Source: JAMDEO01 sp963775295
GTDB taxonomy: Bacteria; Actinomycetota; Thermoleophilia; RBG-16-64-13
Direction: 5' to 3'
Length of the DNA stretch: 64,000 nucleotides
Assembly (NCBI GenBank): GCA_963775295.1
Contig: CAVZIK010000006.1
Span: 868,001-932,000, forward strand
The notes beneath the pieces are model-generated. The model saw only the letters and a list, made by a program, of their open reading frames with translations, had not been told where the DNA came from and did no database searches. The position numbers and the translations under genes were made by a program. This document shows, piece after piece, positions 7,525-16,751 of this stretch. Position 1 is the first letter of the stretch. Every line of letters begins with the position of its first letter.

Positions 7525-8430
7525 CTACTTCACGGATCCGGCCAGCAACCCCTGTACGAAATATCGCTGGAAGGCGAAGAACACTATCAGGGGCACGATC
7601 ATCTGGATGAACGACGCGGGCGCGATGATGTTGATGTTGGCCGAGAATTCGCGCAGTTGATTCCGAATGAACACGGTCATAGGCGCAGATGTGGTGTTGG
7701 CGAAAACCAGTCCCACCAGCAGGTCGTTCCACACCCAGAGGAATTGGAAGATGGCCAGGGAGGCGATCGCGGGTGTGCCGAGGGGCATTACGACCCTGTA
7801 GAAGACCTGAAGCTCGCCCGCTCCGTCCATCCTTGCGGCTTCCAGAAGGTCGCTCGGTATGCCTATGAAGAAGTTGCGTAGCAGAAAGATCGCGAACGGC
7901 AGGCCGAATGCCACGTGGAATAGGACCACTCCCGGGATGTGGCCGAAGAGCCCGACTTTTCCATAGAGCGTGGCGATGGGGATGAGCGCCACCTGTATGG
8001 GAACCACCAGCAGCCCTATCATGATGAGGAACAGCGCGTCACGCCCCTTGAATCGAATCCATGCGAAAGCGTAGGCGGCCAGAGACGCCACCACAACGAC
8101 GATGAGCGTCGCCGGCACGGTGATGAGCACGGTGTTCTTGAAAGCCGTCAGCAACCCTCCGCTCGAGAGCAGGCTCGAATACGGCTCGGTCGTGAGTTGG
8201 CTCGGATGGATGATCGCGTTCCACCAACCGGTGGTGTTGTCTTCGGTCGCGCTTCGAAAGGAGGAAACCAATAGCCCGATCGTGGGTACCAGCCAGACGG
8301 CGCCCACGACGAGCATGATTATGGCCACCGGAGCCCGATTGAGGGACCGGATGACTTTGGCCAGTCGACCCGTTCCGTCACCGTGGCGCTCGAAACGTCG
8401 GGGGGTCTGGGTTTGTTGGTCGTCTTTCAT
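7525..8430 (-). CDS. ABC sugar transporter permease, MalG type
   Basis: A 301-aa inner-membrane permease (binding-protein-dependent transport family CUT1) with six predicted helices. The cytoplasmic EAA loop, EAARMDGAGELQVFYRVVMP, contacts the ATPase. It starts one base after the stop of the partner permease, so translation is coupled. With the genes at 8432, 9878 and 11361 it forms a complete carbohydrate or polyol importer on the minus strand. The substrate cannot be deduced because no catabolic gene is attached. Confidence 0.93.
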   Translation of the reverse strand: MKDDQQTQTPRRFERHGDGTGRLAKVIRSLNRAPVAIIMLVVGAVWLVPTIGLLVSSFRSATEDNTTGWWNAIIHPSQLTTEPYSSLLSSGGLLTAFKNTVLITVPATLIVVVVASLAAYAFAWIRFKGRDALFLIMIGLLVVPIQVALIPIATLYGKVGLFGHIPGVVLFHVAFGLPFAIFLLRNFFIGIPSDLLEAARMDGAGELQVFYRVVMPLGTPAIASLAIFQFLWVWNDLLVGLVFANTTSAPMTVFIRNQLREFSANINIIAPASFIQMIVPLIVFFAFQRYFVQGLLAGSVK

Positions 8431-8431
8431 G

Positions 8432-9871
8432 TTAGTTCTCGGATCTGAATCGGCGAATGTTGAAGGCCATGGCCGGCACGATGAGGATGAATAGAAACAC
8501 CGCCAGAGCGCTTCCCAGGCCCTGGTTTAAGCCTCCGCCGAATGATACCCGCCACATCTGGAGCGCGATCACGTTTGCGTTCGCCTGCGTCGACTCCGGG
8601 GGGATGACGATCACCAGATCGAAGACTTTCAAGACGTTAACCATCAGCGTGACGAGCACCACCAAGATGACCGGCAAAAGTAACGGCACAGTGACGCGAC
8701 GGAACACCTGCCACTCGTTCGCCCCGTCCACTCGCGCGGCTTCGAGCACATCCCGGGGAATGGCCGCCAGGCCCGCCGCGATGAGCACCATGGCGAATCC
8801 CGCCCATATCCATATATACGCCACGATCACAGAGGGTGTGACGAGAGCGGGACCTAGCCACGAAATTCCTCCAAACGCAGGCCGGAAGTTTGTCGACGGA
8901 AGTTCGAGGGCATAGCTCGCGCCGGCTGGCAGCCCCTTGAGCAAGAAAGTGCCGTCGTTCGCGGTTGTGGCGCTCGCCACAACCTTGCCGTTGAGGAGCG
9001 CGTCTACCTTGATCCCGGGCAGTCCGCGCTCGCCGGGGTCGATCGTCCCGGCCGTACCCGCCCCTCCGGGAGCGAAGTCGAGCCAGACGGTGCCGGCTAT
9101 ATCGCCCGGCTGCGCTTGAGCCTGCTGGGCCTGCACTGCGCTGCTTGGGACGGAGGACGACGCGATTCCAACGAGCCCGAGCTTGACCGTGCTGTCCAGC
9201 GCATATCCGCCTGAGGTGAGGAAGGCATCACCTTGCGCCTTCAAGGATTGTGGCTCTGACGACAGTGCCCCGGGGTACTGGCCCGGCGGACGAAAGACGC
9301 TCACCACCGCGGAAAGACCCGCGTTGGCAAGGCCGATGGATCGATCCTGCTCGTATACCAGACGCCAGATGACACCGGCAGAAAGAAAGGAGATGGCCAT
9401 GGGCATGAAGATGACCACTTTGAAGGCCGTGGAAAGCTTGACACGCTCTGTGAGTACGGCGAACACGAGTCCGAGCGCAGTCGCGAAAGTTGGAGCGATC
9501 ACGAGCCAGATAGCATTGTTCTTGATGGCGGTGAGGGTGTTTGGGTCGGTGAACATCGTCTTGTAGTTATGAAGCCCGACAAAACCTTGGCCCGGTGTTC
9601 CGTACAAGCTGCGGATCACGCTGAAGAAGATGGGATAGACGACGAGGACGCCCAAGAAGATGAGGGCCGGCAGCAGAAAGATCACCGCGATAATCCAGCG
9701 TCTGCGATTATGTCCGGTCCCAAAGATACGCCCGATCCAAGACGTGAGCGGAGCGAACATGGACCGATGGGCGGGCGGGATGGCCGCGGCCCGGGTGGCG
9801 GCGGGCTTTGTGCCCGCCGCCACACCCCGGCTTTCGCCGCCGTTCGAATCACCTTGTGCGGTGAGGACCAC
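8432..9871 (-). CDS. ABC sugar transporter permease, MalF type, with extracellular beta-sandwich-like insert
   Basis: A 479-aa permease, some 180 residues longer than usual. Residues 55-185 and 335-479 are the normal transmembrane core, with the EAA loop EAARVDGANEWQVFRRV near 377-393. Between them lies a long extracellular insert. Residues 256-325 read like a SdrD-B/prealbumin-like repeat: GDIAGTVWLDF, GERGLPGIKVDAL, then ANDGTFLLKGLPAGASY. Enterobacterial MalF also has a folded periplasmic loop that touches the binding protein, so a docking role is a reasonable inference. It starts with GTG, seven bases after the stop of the binding-protein gene, with GGAAAG upstream. Confidence 0.9.
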   Translation of the reverse strand: MVLTAQGDSNGGESRGVAAGTKPAATRAAAIPPAHRSMFAPLTSWIGRIFGTGHNRRRWIIAVIFLLPALIFLGVLVVYPIFFSVIRSLYGTPGQGFVGLHNYKTMFTDPNTLTAIKNNAIWLVIAPTFATALGLVFAVLTERVKLSTAFKVVIFMPMAISFLSAGVIWRLVYEQDRSIGLANAGLSAVVSVFRPPGQYPGALSSEPQSLKAQGDAFLTSGGYALDSTVKLGLVGIASSSVPSSAVQAQQAQAQPGDIAGTVWLDFAPGGAGTAGTIDPGERGLPGIKVDALLNGKVVASATTANDGTFLLKGLPAGASYALELPSTNFRPAFGGISWLGPALVTPSVIVAYIWIWAGFAMVLIAAGLAAIPRDVLEAARVDGANEWQVFRRVTVPLLLPVILVVLVTLMVNVLKVFDLVIVIPPESTQANANVIALQMWRVSFGGGLNQGLGSALAVFLFILIVPAMAFNIRRFRSEN

Positions 9872-9877
9872 AGGTCT

Positions 9878-11284
9878 TTACTTTCCGAACGCCGCTGCGG
9901 CCGCAGTCTCGAGTTGTTGCTGGATGCTGGTCATGTTGCCCGGGTTGGCGAGGAAGTCTTGTAGCAACTTCCACTCACCCGCGCCAGGAGTGCCCCCGAA
10001 GGCCGGCGGCATTTGATCGGACATGTCGAATACCGCGATCGAGGCCTGCTGCAGATCCTGGGCCGCACGGGCGAGAACAGGATCCGGATAGTCCGAAAGG
10101 GGAACGCCCTTATTCGGAGAAGTGAACCCGCCCAGCTTCACCCAAATGTCGGATGCTTCCGGCGTGGCGATGAATTGCAGGAAGGCCTTCCCGGCGGCCG
10201 TGTCCTTCATCAGAACGCCTGTGTCACCGCCGGTTTCCACCGCCGGTTGCGAGCCGTTGATCGATGGGAAAGCGAACCAATCGGCATCGGGGCCCAGCTT
10301 GGCTTTGGTCTGGCTCGTTATGTTACCGGCGACGAAATCGGCTTCATAGACCATGGCCGCTTTCTGCGGGGTGCCAAATACCTGTACCACCGATTGTGGG
10401 AAGGTCACCTGAAGTGCTCCGCTGTTGCCACCGGCGATCCAAGTTGGTTGACTGAATATCTGCGCCAAGGTCTGAAGCGCTGTGGTCACGGTTGGATCGG
10501 TCCAGGGAATCGCGTGCGTCGCGAGCTTATTGTAGTTGTCGGCGCCTGCTGTGCGCAGGTAGACGTTCTCGAACCAGTCTGTTAGCGTCCAGCCATCGCC
10601 GCCGCCTACAGAGAACGGAGTGACGCCCGAGTTGACCAGCGTTCCCGCGGCAGCGAGCAGGTCGGTCCAGGTGGCGATTGGCACCGTCACACCCGCGTTC
10701 TTGAGGGCCTCCACGCTGTACCAGAAGGTCGACTTGTTCGCGAGCTTATAGACGAGACCGTACTGAGTGCCGTTTACTGAACCGACATCCTTCCATACCG
10801 GCGCGTAGTACTGTGCCAACTCACTGCTCACGACGGTGTCGATCGGTATCAGGGCCTTCTGCTGCACCAGCGCCGCCATGAGCCCCGGCTGAGGCAGGAA
10901 AGCCACGTCGGGCGGGCTACCACCGGCGATCCGCGTCCCAAGGATAGTGGCAATGTCGTTACCCGTAGAAGTGAAGTTCACCGTGGCGTGCGTGAGTTCG
11001 GTGAATCGAGCGGTGACCTGTTTGAAGGCCGCTTCTTCGCCGGCCGACCACACCGCGGCAACTTCGATGGTCTGCCCAGTGAGATCAGGCAGAGAAGCGA
11101 CCGTCGTGCTGCTGCCGCCACTGGTGGTTCCCGTTGTGGCGGGTCCCGTGGTCGCCGTAGACGACGCCGTCGTCGACACGGTTGTCGACGCCGTTGTAGT
11201 AGTCGTGGTCCCCCCGCAGGACGCCGCTACGAGGGCGACCAGCGCGAGGATCACGAAGATTATCAGCAACTTGTAGCGTTTCAT
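9878..11284 (-). CDS. ABC sugar transporter substrate-binding lipoprotein
   Basis: A 468-aa family 1 (MalE/UgpB-like) solute-binding protein. The signal peptide ends in a lipobox-like ALVAASC (Cys23), followed by an extremely Thr/Ser-rich linker (residues 26-60) that tethers the domain. The mature part starts around LTGQTIEVAAVWSAGE. The start at 11284 is chosen because GGGGGAG lies upstream and it begins the signal peptide; the frame is open to 11419. It delivers substrate to the permeases encoded just downstream. Confidence 0.92.
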   Translation of the reverse strand: MKRYKLLIIFVILALVALVAASCGGTTTTTTASTTVSTTASSTATTGPATTGTTSGGSSTTVASLPDLTGQTIEVAAVWSAGEEAAFKQVTARFTELTHATVNFTSTGNDIATILGTRIAGGSPPDVAFLPQPGLMAALVQQKALIPIDTVVSSELAQYYAPVWKDVGSVNGTQYGLVYKLANKSTFWYSVEALKNAGVTVPIATWTDLLAAAGTLVNSGVTPFSVGGGDGWTLTDWFENVYLRTAGADNYNKLATHAIPWTDPTVTTALQTLAQIFSQPTWIAGGNSGALQVTFPQSVVQVFGTPQKAAMVYEADFVAGNITSQTKAKLGPDADWFAFPSINGSQPAVETGGDTGVLMKDTAAGKAFLQFIATPEASDIWVKLGGFTSPNKGVPLSDYPDPVLARAAQDLQQASIAVFDMSDQMPPAFGGTPGAGEWKLLQDFLANPGNMTSIQQQLETAAAAAFGK

Positions 11285-11360
11285 GACTAATTTCTCCCCC
11301 AGTTCAGGAATTTCCGGCTCCGGTCCCGGCGCTCGCCGGCACCTCTCTCCGTCAGGCCGT

Positions 11361-12569
11361 TTAGGAATAGATTCCGAGGCCCGTATCAGGATCGAAAAAG
11401 TGCGATCGAGCCGTATCAACGAGAAGCACTACCTCCCCTCCTTTCCTCGCCTGAGTCTTGGGATCGAGAGAGGCCACGAACATCGTGCGGCCCGTCTGCG
11501 CATCCTTTTCTATTCGCGCCAGGTGTTCCACGCCCACATCCGCCGCCAATTCCTTGGCGTCATCGGTGAGGACCGCAGGCGCGTTTACGGCAAAATGAAT
11601 GAGAACTTCGGAGCCCAAGGCCTCCAAGAGGTCGACGGAGGCGTTGAGCTTCCGATCCGCGGGCGCCCCGTCTATCAAAGCGGCATCTTCCATGTCCTCG
11701 GGTCGGATCCCCATAACCACCCGCCGCCCGAGGAACTGCCTCAAGCCCGGGCGGCTCTCGACCGCGCGGTCATCCAGACGAAGGCTGTTGCCTGAGAATT
11801 GAGCGTGGAATGCACCGTCCGAATGAGATAGCTCGACCTCGATCATGTTCATCGCGGGGGAACCTATGAAGCCTGCCACGAACAGGTTCACGGGGTGGTC
11901 GTACAGATTCTGAGATGTGTCCACCTGCTGGAGTACACCCCTCTTCATCACCGCAACGCGGTGGCCGAGAGTCATGGCCTCCACTTGGTCGTGGGTAACG
12001 TAGATGGTGGTGGTTTGGAGTTCGCTCTGAATGCGCCCGATCTCTGCTCTCATCTGTACGCGCAGCTTGGCATCCAGGTTGGAGAGGGGCTCGTCCATGA
12101 GGAAGGCTTGCGGTTCTCGCACGATGGCGCGGCCCATTGCCACCCGCTGGCGCTGCCCGCCGGAGAGATTTCGAGGCTTGCGCTCTAAGAGTTGCTCGAG
12201 GCCCAATATCTGGGCGGCTTCGTGCACCCGGCGTTTGATCTCGGCCTTGTCCGCTCTCTTCAAGCGCAGAGAGAAGGCCATATTGTCGAAGACGCTGAGG
12301 TGTGGGTAAAGGGCGTAGTTCTGAAAGACCATGGCGACATCCCGGTCTCTAGGCGAGAGCCCGTTGACCACTTTGTCGCCGATTGTCACCGTTCCGCTCG
12401 TTATGTCCTCTAGGCCCGCTACCATCCGCAGCGCTGTTGTCTTCCCACACCCGGAAGGGCCTACGAGCACCATGAACTCGCCGTCCCTGATCTCCAGGTC
12501 CATGGATGAGACCGCCACGGTGCCGTCTGCGAAAACCTTGGTCAAGCTCTGCAGGATAATCTGCGCCAT
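11361..12569 (-). CDS. ABC sugar transporter ATP-binding protein (MsmK/UgpC type)
   Basis: A 402-aa ATPase that drives the sugar importer. Seen in order: Walker A GPSGCGKTT, Q-loop MVFQNYALYPHL, signature LSGGQRQRVAMGRA, Walker B AFLMDEPLSNLD, the switch histidine in YVTHDQVEAMTL, and a C-terminal regulatory TOBE/MalK-like domain with MGIRPEDM. An ATG at 12569 with AGGGGC five bases upstream is preferred to the GTG at 12572. It is the first gene of the transporter operon on the minus strand; having the ATPase adjacent is unusual, since many CUT1 importers share a distant one. Confidence 0.95.
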   Translation of the reverse strand: MAQIILQSLTKVFADGTVAVSSMDLEIRDGEFMVLVGPSGCGKTTALRMVAGLEDITSGTVTIGDKVVNGLSPRDRDVAMVFQNYALYPHLSVFDNMAFSLRLKRADKAEIKRRVHEAAQILGLEQLLERKPRNLSGGQRQRVAMGRAIVREPQAFLMDEPLSNLDAKLRVQMRAEIGRIQSELQTTTIYVTHDQVEAMTLGHRVAVMKRGVLQQVDTSQNLYDHPVNLFVAGFIGSPAMNMIEVELSHSDGAFHAQFSGNSLRLDDRAVESRPGLRQFLGRRVVMGIRPEDMEDAALIDGAPADRKLNASVDLLEALGSEVLIHFAVNAPAVLTDDAKELAADVGVEHLARIEKDAQTGRTMFVASLDPKTQARKGGEVVLLVDTARSHFFDPDTGLGIYS

Positions 12570-12786
12570 CACTGCCCCTGAAGTCGGCTGCCCGTCCTAC
12601 GGCTCTATCCATTCCCAGGAGGCGGCGGCTTTAATCCCACTCGTCAGCCGGTCCGATCGCTGGCCTGGCTTCCCGGTTGGCGCGAGGTTCGGTTCAGGTG
12701 AGCGGTCCTCGGTTATTCGCGGCGTTTCGTAGGGTAGATACCCTGCGGATGCTGGACAGAAGAATCGAAGTCAAGGGAGAAGACTG

Positions 12787-13029
12787 ATGGCTATCGAGCC
12801 GGACGAAGAAAAGCTGGCAGAGGAAGCGGAGGATCTTGGGATGGTGCCGGTCGCGACAGTCGCGAAGCTGGCCGGAGTCGAGGTCGAGACTGTCGAGAAA
12901 TGGATCATGGAAGAACCGGATTTCCCTCGGCCGCATGTTCGTCTTTCTGCCGGCGATCTCTACGACTGGGCAACCGTGTACGACTGGTTGCTGGAGACCG
13001 GACGTGAAGGGGTCGTTCCCATAGCATGA
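12787..13029 (+). CDS. Small helix-turn-helix protein (AlpA/MerR-like)
   Basis: An 80-aa acidic protein with a probable winged-helix or AlpA-type DNA-binding fold: VPVATVAKLAGVEVETVEKW is the turn-helix, and FPRPHVRLSAGDLYDWATVYDWL matches the tail of excisionase-like domains that precede a recognition wing. GGGAGAAG sits five bases before the ATG. It is encoded upstream of the small gene at 13203 and the nuo operon and might regulate them, but no target is shown. There is no sign of an integrase or prophage around it. Confidence 0.72.
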   Translation: MAIEPDEEKLAEEAEDLGMVPVATVAKLAGVEVETVEKWIMEEPDFPRPHVRLSAGDLYDWATVYDWLLETGREGVVPIA

Positions 13030-13042
13030 GCACCTCGCGAAA

Positions 13043-13081
13043 GGCGGGTGACCTCGACCGAGGGGGCGGGTGGTCTCGACC
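13043..13081. repeat. Two 17-base direct repeats, 22-base period
   Basis: GGCGGGTGACCTCGACC at 13043-13059 recurs at 13065-13081 with two mismatches. The copies are 22 bases apart, i.e. on the same face of the helix, and lie between the HTH gene and the gene that precedes nuoA. They could be a tandem operator. Confidence 0.5.
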
Positions 13082-13202
13082 TGGCATGCTCGAGGTGTTC
13101 TGCCGAGGGGGTTTCCTGCCCGTTCTACTTGGGAACCCGTGAAGAAACAAGCAAATCCCCATCGCGACCTTTGTCGACATGGGCTACACACAGGAGGGGC
13201 GC

Positions 13203-13418
13203 ATGCAGCTCGATCTGGATCAGAAGCAAGTTGAAGTTCTCCAGGGGATCGTCAGGGGACGCATCGATGAGCTCCTCATGGAGATTGCAAACACCGACGC
13301 GCGTGACTATCGCGAAGATCTGAAGGCCGAAGAGACTATCTTGCAAGACGTCTACGCCAAGCTGGGTTGTATCCATCCAGAGGGCAGCGCCGAAACAGTC
13401 TGCTCCGTTGACGAGTGA
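13203..13418 (+). CDS. Conserved hypothetical small acidic helical protein (71 aa)
   Basis: A protein beginning with QLDLDQKQVEVLQGIV and containing ELLMEIANTDARDYREDLKAEETILQDVYAKL, which looks like a short two-helix hairpin family seen in many bacteria as hypothetical proteins of about 60-75 aa. AGGAGG lies six bases before the ATG. It ends 38 bases before nuoA and is probably co-transcribed with it. No catalytic residues are evident. Confidence 0.7.
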   Translation: MQLDLDQKQVEVLQGIVRGRIDELLMEIANTDARDYREDLKAEETILQDVYAKLGCIHPEGSAETVCSVDE

Positions 13419-13456
13419 CCCAAGGCCCAAATCCAAGTCCGGGAGGGGTGTAAACC

Positions 13457-13879
13457 TTGCCCTCAGCGGCGACCACCTCAGGCAGTCTGTGGCCTCTCTT
13501 GGTATACCTTGTGCTCGCCGTCGGCATGGTGGCCTTGCTGGTTGGGCTGGGTTGGCTCCTCGGCGAGCGGCATCGCGGCTCTAGCACCGGCGAGCCCTTC
13601 GAATCCGGGATAGCTCCTTCGGAGTTTCCCTCGGGGGGCTTGTCCATTGAGTTCTATAGGGTGGCCGTCTTCTTCGTCATCTTCGACGTGGAGACCGTGT
13701 TCGTGTTCGCCTGGGCCATCGCGCTGAAAGATGCGGGATGGTCGGGCTACTTCGAGATGCTTGTCTTCGTGGGCGTACTAGTTGCCGCGTTGGTTTACCT
13801 GTGGAGGGCCCACGCCCTGGATTGGGGCACTTCTAGGAGACGATGGTTGGAAACCCGAAATGGGGGGTATGACCGATGA
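13457..13879 (+). CDS. nuoA: NADH-quinone oxidoreductase subunit A
   Basis: A 140-aa membrane subunit with three helices and the conserved PFESGIAP and FYRVAVFFVIFDVETVF segments; the acidic residues of the latter belong to the quinone/proton channel junction. It starts with TTG (13457) with GGGAGGGG upstream. First gene of a complete 13-gene, 14-subunit operon (A-B-CD-E-F-G-H-I-J-K-L-M-N) in the canonical order. The stop overlaps the nuoB start by four bases. Confidence 0.95.
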   Translation: MPSAATTSGSLWPLLVYLVLAVGMVALLVGLGWLLGERHRGSSTGEPFESGIAPSEFPSGGLSIEFYRVAVFFVIFDVETVFVFAWAIALKDAGWSGYFEMLVFVGVLVAALVYLWRAHALDWGTSRRRWLETRNGGYDR

Positions 13880-14490
13880 CCTCTCAGCCTCTCGCGGGTG
13901 CCACCGGATCCGTCGAAGAGGCGGTAGGACGGACCACCTTCCTGGGGCGACTTCAGGACGCGCTGGCTTGGGCTCGTTCCAACTCCATCTGGCCGTTCAA
14001 CTTCGGTCTGTCATGCTGCTTTGTGGAGATGGCTACTAGTCTCACTCCGCGGTACGACATTGCCCGGTTTGGCTCGGAGGTCATACGCGGTACACCGCGG
14101 GAAGCCGACCTCATGGTCATCGCGGGGACCGTCTTCATAAAGATGGCCCCCGTAATACAGCGGCTCTACGAACAGATGATGGAACCACGGTGGGTCATCT
14201 CCATGGGTTCCTGCGCGAACTCGGGCGGAATGTACGACGTGTATAGTGTTGTTCAAGGAGTGGACACATTTCTGCCGGTGGACGTCTATGTACAGGGTTG
14301 TCCTCCGAGCCCGACCAGCTTCATGCAAGGTCTCCTGCTCCTGCAGGAAGCCGTGGCCACGGAGCGCCGTCCGCTTTCCTGGACGGTAGGGCCTCAGGGC
14401 GTCATCAAGCCGGAACGGCCTTCCCGGCGCGACCTGCTTCAGCCTGAGCGGAGCGCGGCAGTCAAACTCGGAGCTCCGGATGAAGTCTGA
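13876..14490 (+). CDS. nuoB: NADH-quinone oxidoreductase subunit B
   Basis: A 204-aa peripheral-arm subunit that binds cluster N2, the last iron-sulfur centre before quinone. The four ligands are visible: the tandem pair in LSCCFVEMA, the cysteine in SMGSCANSGGMY and the one in VQGCPPSP. RYDIARFG and GTVFIKMAP are further family signatures. It overlaps nuoA by four bases and the nuoCD start by eleven. Confidence 0.96.
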   Translation: MTSQPLAGATGSVEEAVGRTTFLGRLQDALAWARSNSIWPFNFGLSCCFVEMATSLTPRYDIARFGSEVIRGTPREADLMVIAGTVFIKMAPVIQRLYEQMMEPRWVISMGSCANSGGMYDVYSVVQGVDTFLPVDVYVQGCPPSPTSFMQGLLLLQEAVATERRPLSWTVGPQGVIKPERPSRRDLLQPERSAAVKLGAPDEV

Positions 14491-16222
14491 TCTCCTTACT
14501 GAACTCCGCGAGACGTTTCCCCAGGCTTCTCTCCGCGAACAGCTTACGCGGGACGCGCTTCCCACGATATGGGTGCGGAAAGAAGACGTGAGGCACATCC
14601 TCCACCACCTGAAGCGGGGCGCGTCGCAACCCTTCCGCACCTTGTACGACCTGACGGCGATCGACGAGCGAGCTCGCCGCACACGCGAGAATCAGCCGAG
14701 ATCCGACTTCACGGTTGTCTACCATCTGCTTTCCTATGAGCGGAATGAGGACGTGCGCGTCAAAGTGCCCCTCGTAGGGGCTTCCCATTCCATACCCACG
14801 GTGACCGATCTCTGGCCGAGCGCGAGCTGGTACGAGCGCGAGCTGTGGGACATGTTCGGCATTTACGTGGAGGGCCATCCCAATCTTCGTCGGATCCTCA
14901 TGCCACCTTGGTGGGTGGGACACCCTCTGCGGAAGGAACACCCCTCGCGCGCCACCGAGACGGGTACCTTTTCGCTGCCCCCCGCGGACGACGCGCGCTT
15001 CCAGGAGGATCTACGCCTCCGTCCCGAAGAGTGGGGGTTCTCGTCACCGGGGGAAGGACCTGAGCCGGTCTATCTCAACCTGGGTCCCCAACATCCGGGG
15101 ACCCATGGCCTTCTGCGGGTGATCCTGCAACTGCGGGACGAACAGATCCTGGACGCGGCGGTGGATATTGGCTACCACCACCGCGGCGCCGAGAAGATGG
15201 GGGAAAGACAGACCTGGCATACCTTCATACCTTACACCGATCGGGTGGACTATCTGGGCGGGGTGATGAACAACCTCGCGTACGTCCTTGCTGTGGAAAA
15301 GCTGGCCGGCATAGAGGTTCCAGAACGAGCAATGGTCGTGCGCGTGATGTTGGCGGAACTCTTCCGGATCGCGAGTCATCTGGTGTGGTACGGCACTTTT
15401 GCCCAGGACTTGGGCGCCATGTCCCCCGTCTTCTACATGTTCACCGACCGGGAGCACATTCTCGACATAATGGAGGCGGTGACCGGCGGCCGGATGCATC
15501 CCAGCTGGTTCCGCATCGGAGGAGTGGCCGCCGATCTCCCGCGCGGCTGGGAAAAGTTGGTGGGCGACTTTGTTCGCTATTTGCCCTCGCGTTTGCGCGA
15601 GTACGACCATCTGGTGATGGGCAGCCGTATCCTCAAGGCCCGTACCGTCGGAGTGGGCGAGATTGTCCCCGACGACGCGATCGAGTGGGGAGTGACGGGA
15701 CCAAATCTTCGCGCCTGTGGGTTTGATTGGGATTTTCGAAAGAAGCGCCCCTACTCTGGTTACGATCAGTTCTTGTTCGATATTCCCACCGCAAAACGGG
15801 GAGACTGCTATGGGCGGGCGCAAGTGCGGGTCGAGGAAATCCGGCAGAGCCTGCGGATCGTGCAGCAGTGCCTCGAGAACATGCCTTCCGGCCCCTACAA
15901 AGCGGACCACCCCCTCACCTCGCCGCCGCGCAAGGAACGGACGATGCACGACATTGAGACGCTCATCGCCCATTTCCTCTCCGTGAGCTGGGGCCCGGTG
16001 ATGCCGCCCGGGGAGGCGTTCGTGGGTATTGAGGCCACTAAAGGAAACAACGGCTACTACCTCATCAGCGACGGCGGAATCAGCTCCTACAGGACGCGCA
16101 TCCGCACCCCATCCTTCGCTCACTTGCAGATGCTGCCGCTGATGTGCCGAGGCTTAGAAGTGGCGGATCTGATTGCGATCCTCGGAAGCATTGATTTCGT
16201 GCTGGCGGACGTGGACCGATGA
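14480..16222 (+). CDS. nuoCD: NADH-quinone oxidoreductase fused subunit C/D
   Basis: A 580-aa fusion. Residues 1-180 are the 30-kDa NuoC domain (WYERELWDMFGIYVEGHPNL, then LRRILMPPWW). Residues about 193-580 are the 49-kDa NuoD domain with LNLGPQHPGTHGLLR, IGYHHRGAEK, TDRVDYL and GRMHPSWFRIGG. The HPGTHG histidine and a conserved tyrosine in the NuoD part line the quinone site. The fusion is known from enterobacteria and scattered other lineages; the gene is open throughout, with no sign of a sequencing artefact. Confidence 0.96.
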   Translation: MKSDLLTELRETFPQASLREQLTRDALPTIWVRKEDVRHILHHLKRGASQPFRTLYDLTAIDERARRTRENQPRSDFTVVYHLLSYERNEDVRVKVPLVGASHSIPTVTDLWPSASWYERELWDMFGIYVEGHPNLRRILMPPWWVGHPLRKEHPSRATETGTFSLPPADDARFQEDLRLRPEEWGFSSPGEGPEPVYLNLGPQHPGTHGLLRVILQLRDEQILDAAVDIGYHHRGAEKMGERQTWHTFIPYTDRVDYLGGVMNNLAYVLAVEKLAGIEVPERAMVVRVMLAELFRIASHLVWYGTFAQDLGAMSPVFYMFTDREHILDIMEAVTGGRMHPSWFRIGGVAADLPRGWEKLVGDFVRYLPSRLREYDHLVMGSRILKARTVGVGEIVPDDAIEWGVTGPNLRACGFDWDFRKKRPYSGYDQFLFDIPTAKRGDCYGRAQVRVEEIRQSLRIVQQCLENMPSGPYKADHPLTSPPRKERTMHDIETLIAHFLSVSWGPVMPPGEAFVGIEATKGNNGYYLISDGGISSYRTRIRTPSFAHLQMLPLMCRGLEVADLIAILGSIDFVLADVDR

Positions 16223-16259
16223 TTGAAGCCGGAATAGCCCCACTGCCGGGGAGACAACC

Positions 16260-16724
16260 ATGTTGACGGACAGCGAGAAACGCTTGATAGAGGCCACTTT
16301 CCCGCTCTACGAAACGAAGTCGGCCTCGGCCGTGGAGGCCATGCGGGTAATCCAGGGGAGCCGGGGATGGGTAGCGGACGAGGCCTTGGCCGATCTTGCC
16401 GAGTTTCTGGGCGTGTCCACGGGCGAACTCGACAGTCTCGCCACTTTCTACAGCATGATCTTTCGCCAGCCCGTCGGCCGTCACGTGATCATGGTTTGCA
16501 GCAGCGTCTGCTGCTGGATACTCGGCTCCGAACAGATCGTGGACTATCTCCGCAAACGGCTGGATGTGGATCTGGGAGGCACGAGTTCCGATGGTCGTTT
16601 CACCCTGCTTCCCGTAGTCTGCATCGGAGCCTGCGACCATGCGCCGGCCATGTTGGTCGACTTCCAGTTGCATGGCGATCTCACTCCCGACAAGATCGAC
16701 TCAATTCTGGAGGCATACCCTTGA
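16260..16724 (+). CDS. nuoE: NADH-quinone oxidoreductase subunit E
   Basis: A 154-aa thioredoxin-like subunit holding the [2Fe-2S] cluster N1a. Ligands: the cysteines of MVCSSVCCW (C-x4-C) and of CIGACDHAP. The N-terminal helical part (AVEAMRVIQGSRGWVADEALADLAEFLGV) is standard. GGGGAGA precedes the ATG. It is part of the NADH-input module with nuoF and nuoG. Confidence 0.95.
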   Translation: MLTDSEKRLIEATFPLYETKSASAVEAMRVIQGSRGWVADEALADLAEFLGVSTGELDSLATFYSMIFRQPVGRHVIMVCSSVCCWILGSEQIVDYLRKRLDVDLGGTSSDGRFTLLPVVCIGACDHAPAMLVDFQLHGDLTPDKIDSILEAYP

Positions 16725-16751
16725 TTGCGCCCGCCCCGTTGGAGCTTGTCT

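Noticed and set aside
12787..13029. Excisionase of a prophage or integrative element
   Set aside because: AlpA-like HTH only; no integrase, attachment repeats or mobility genes in the window.
15044..16123. 359-codon minus-strand frame inside nuoCD, and similar frames across nuoG, nuoL and nuoM
   Set aside because: Shadows of GC-rich coding sequence; the nuo subunits explain the region fully.
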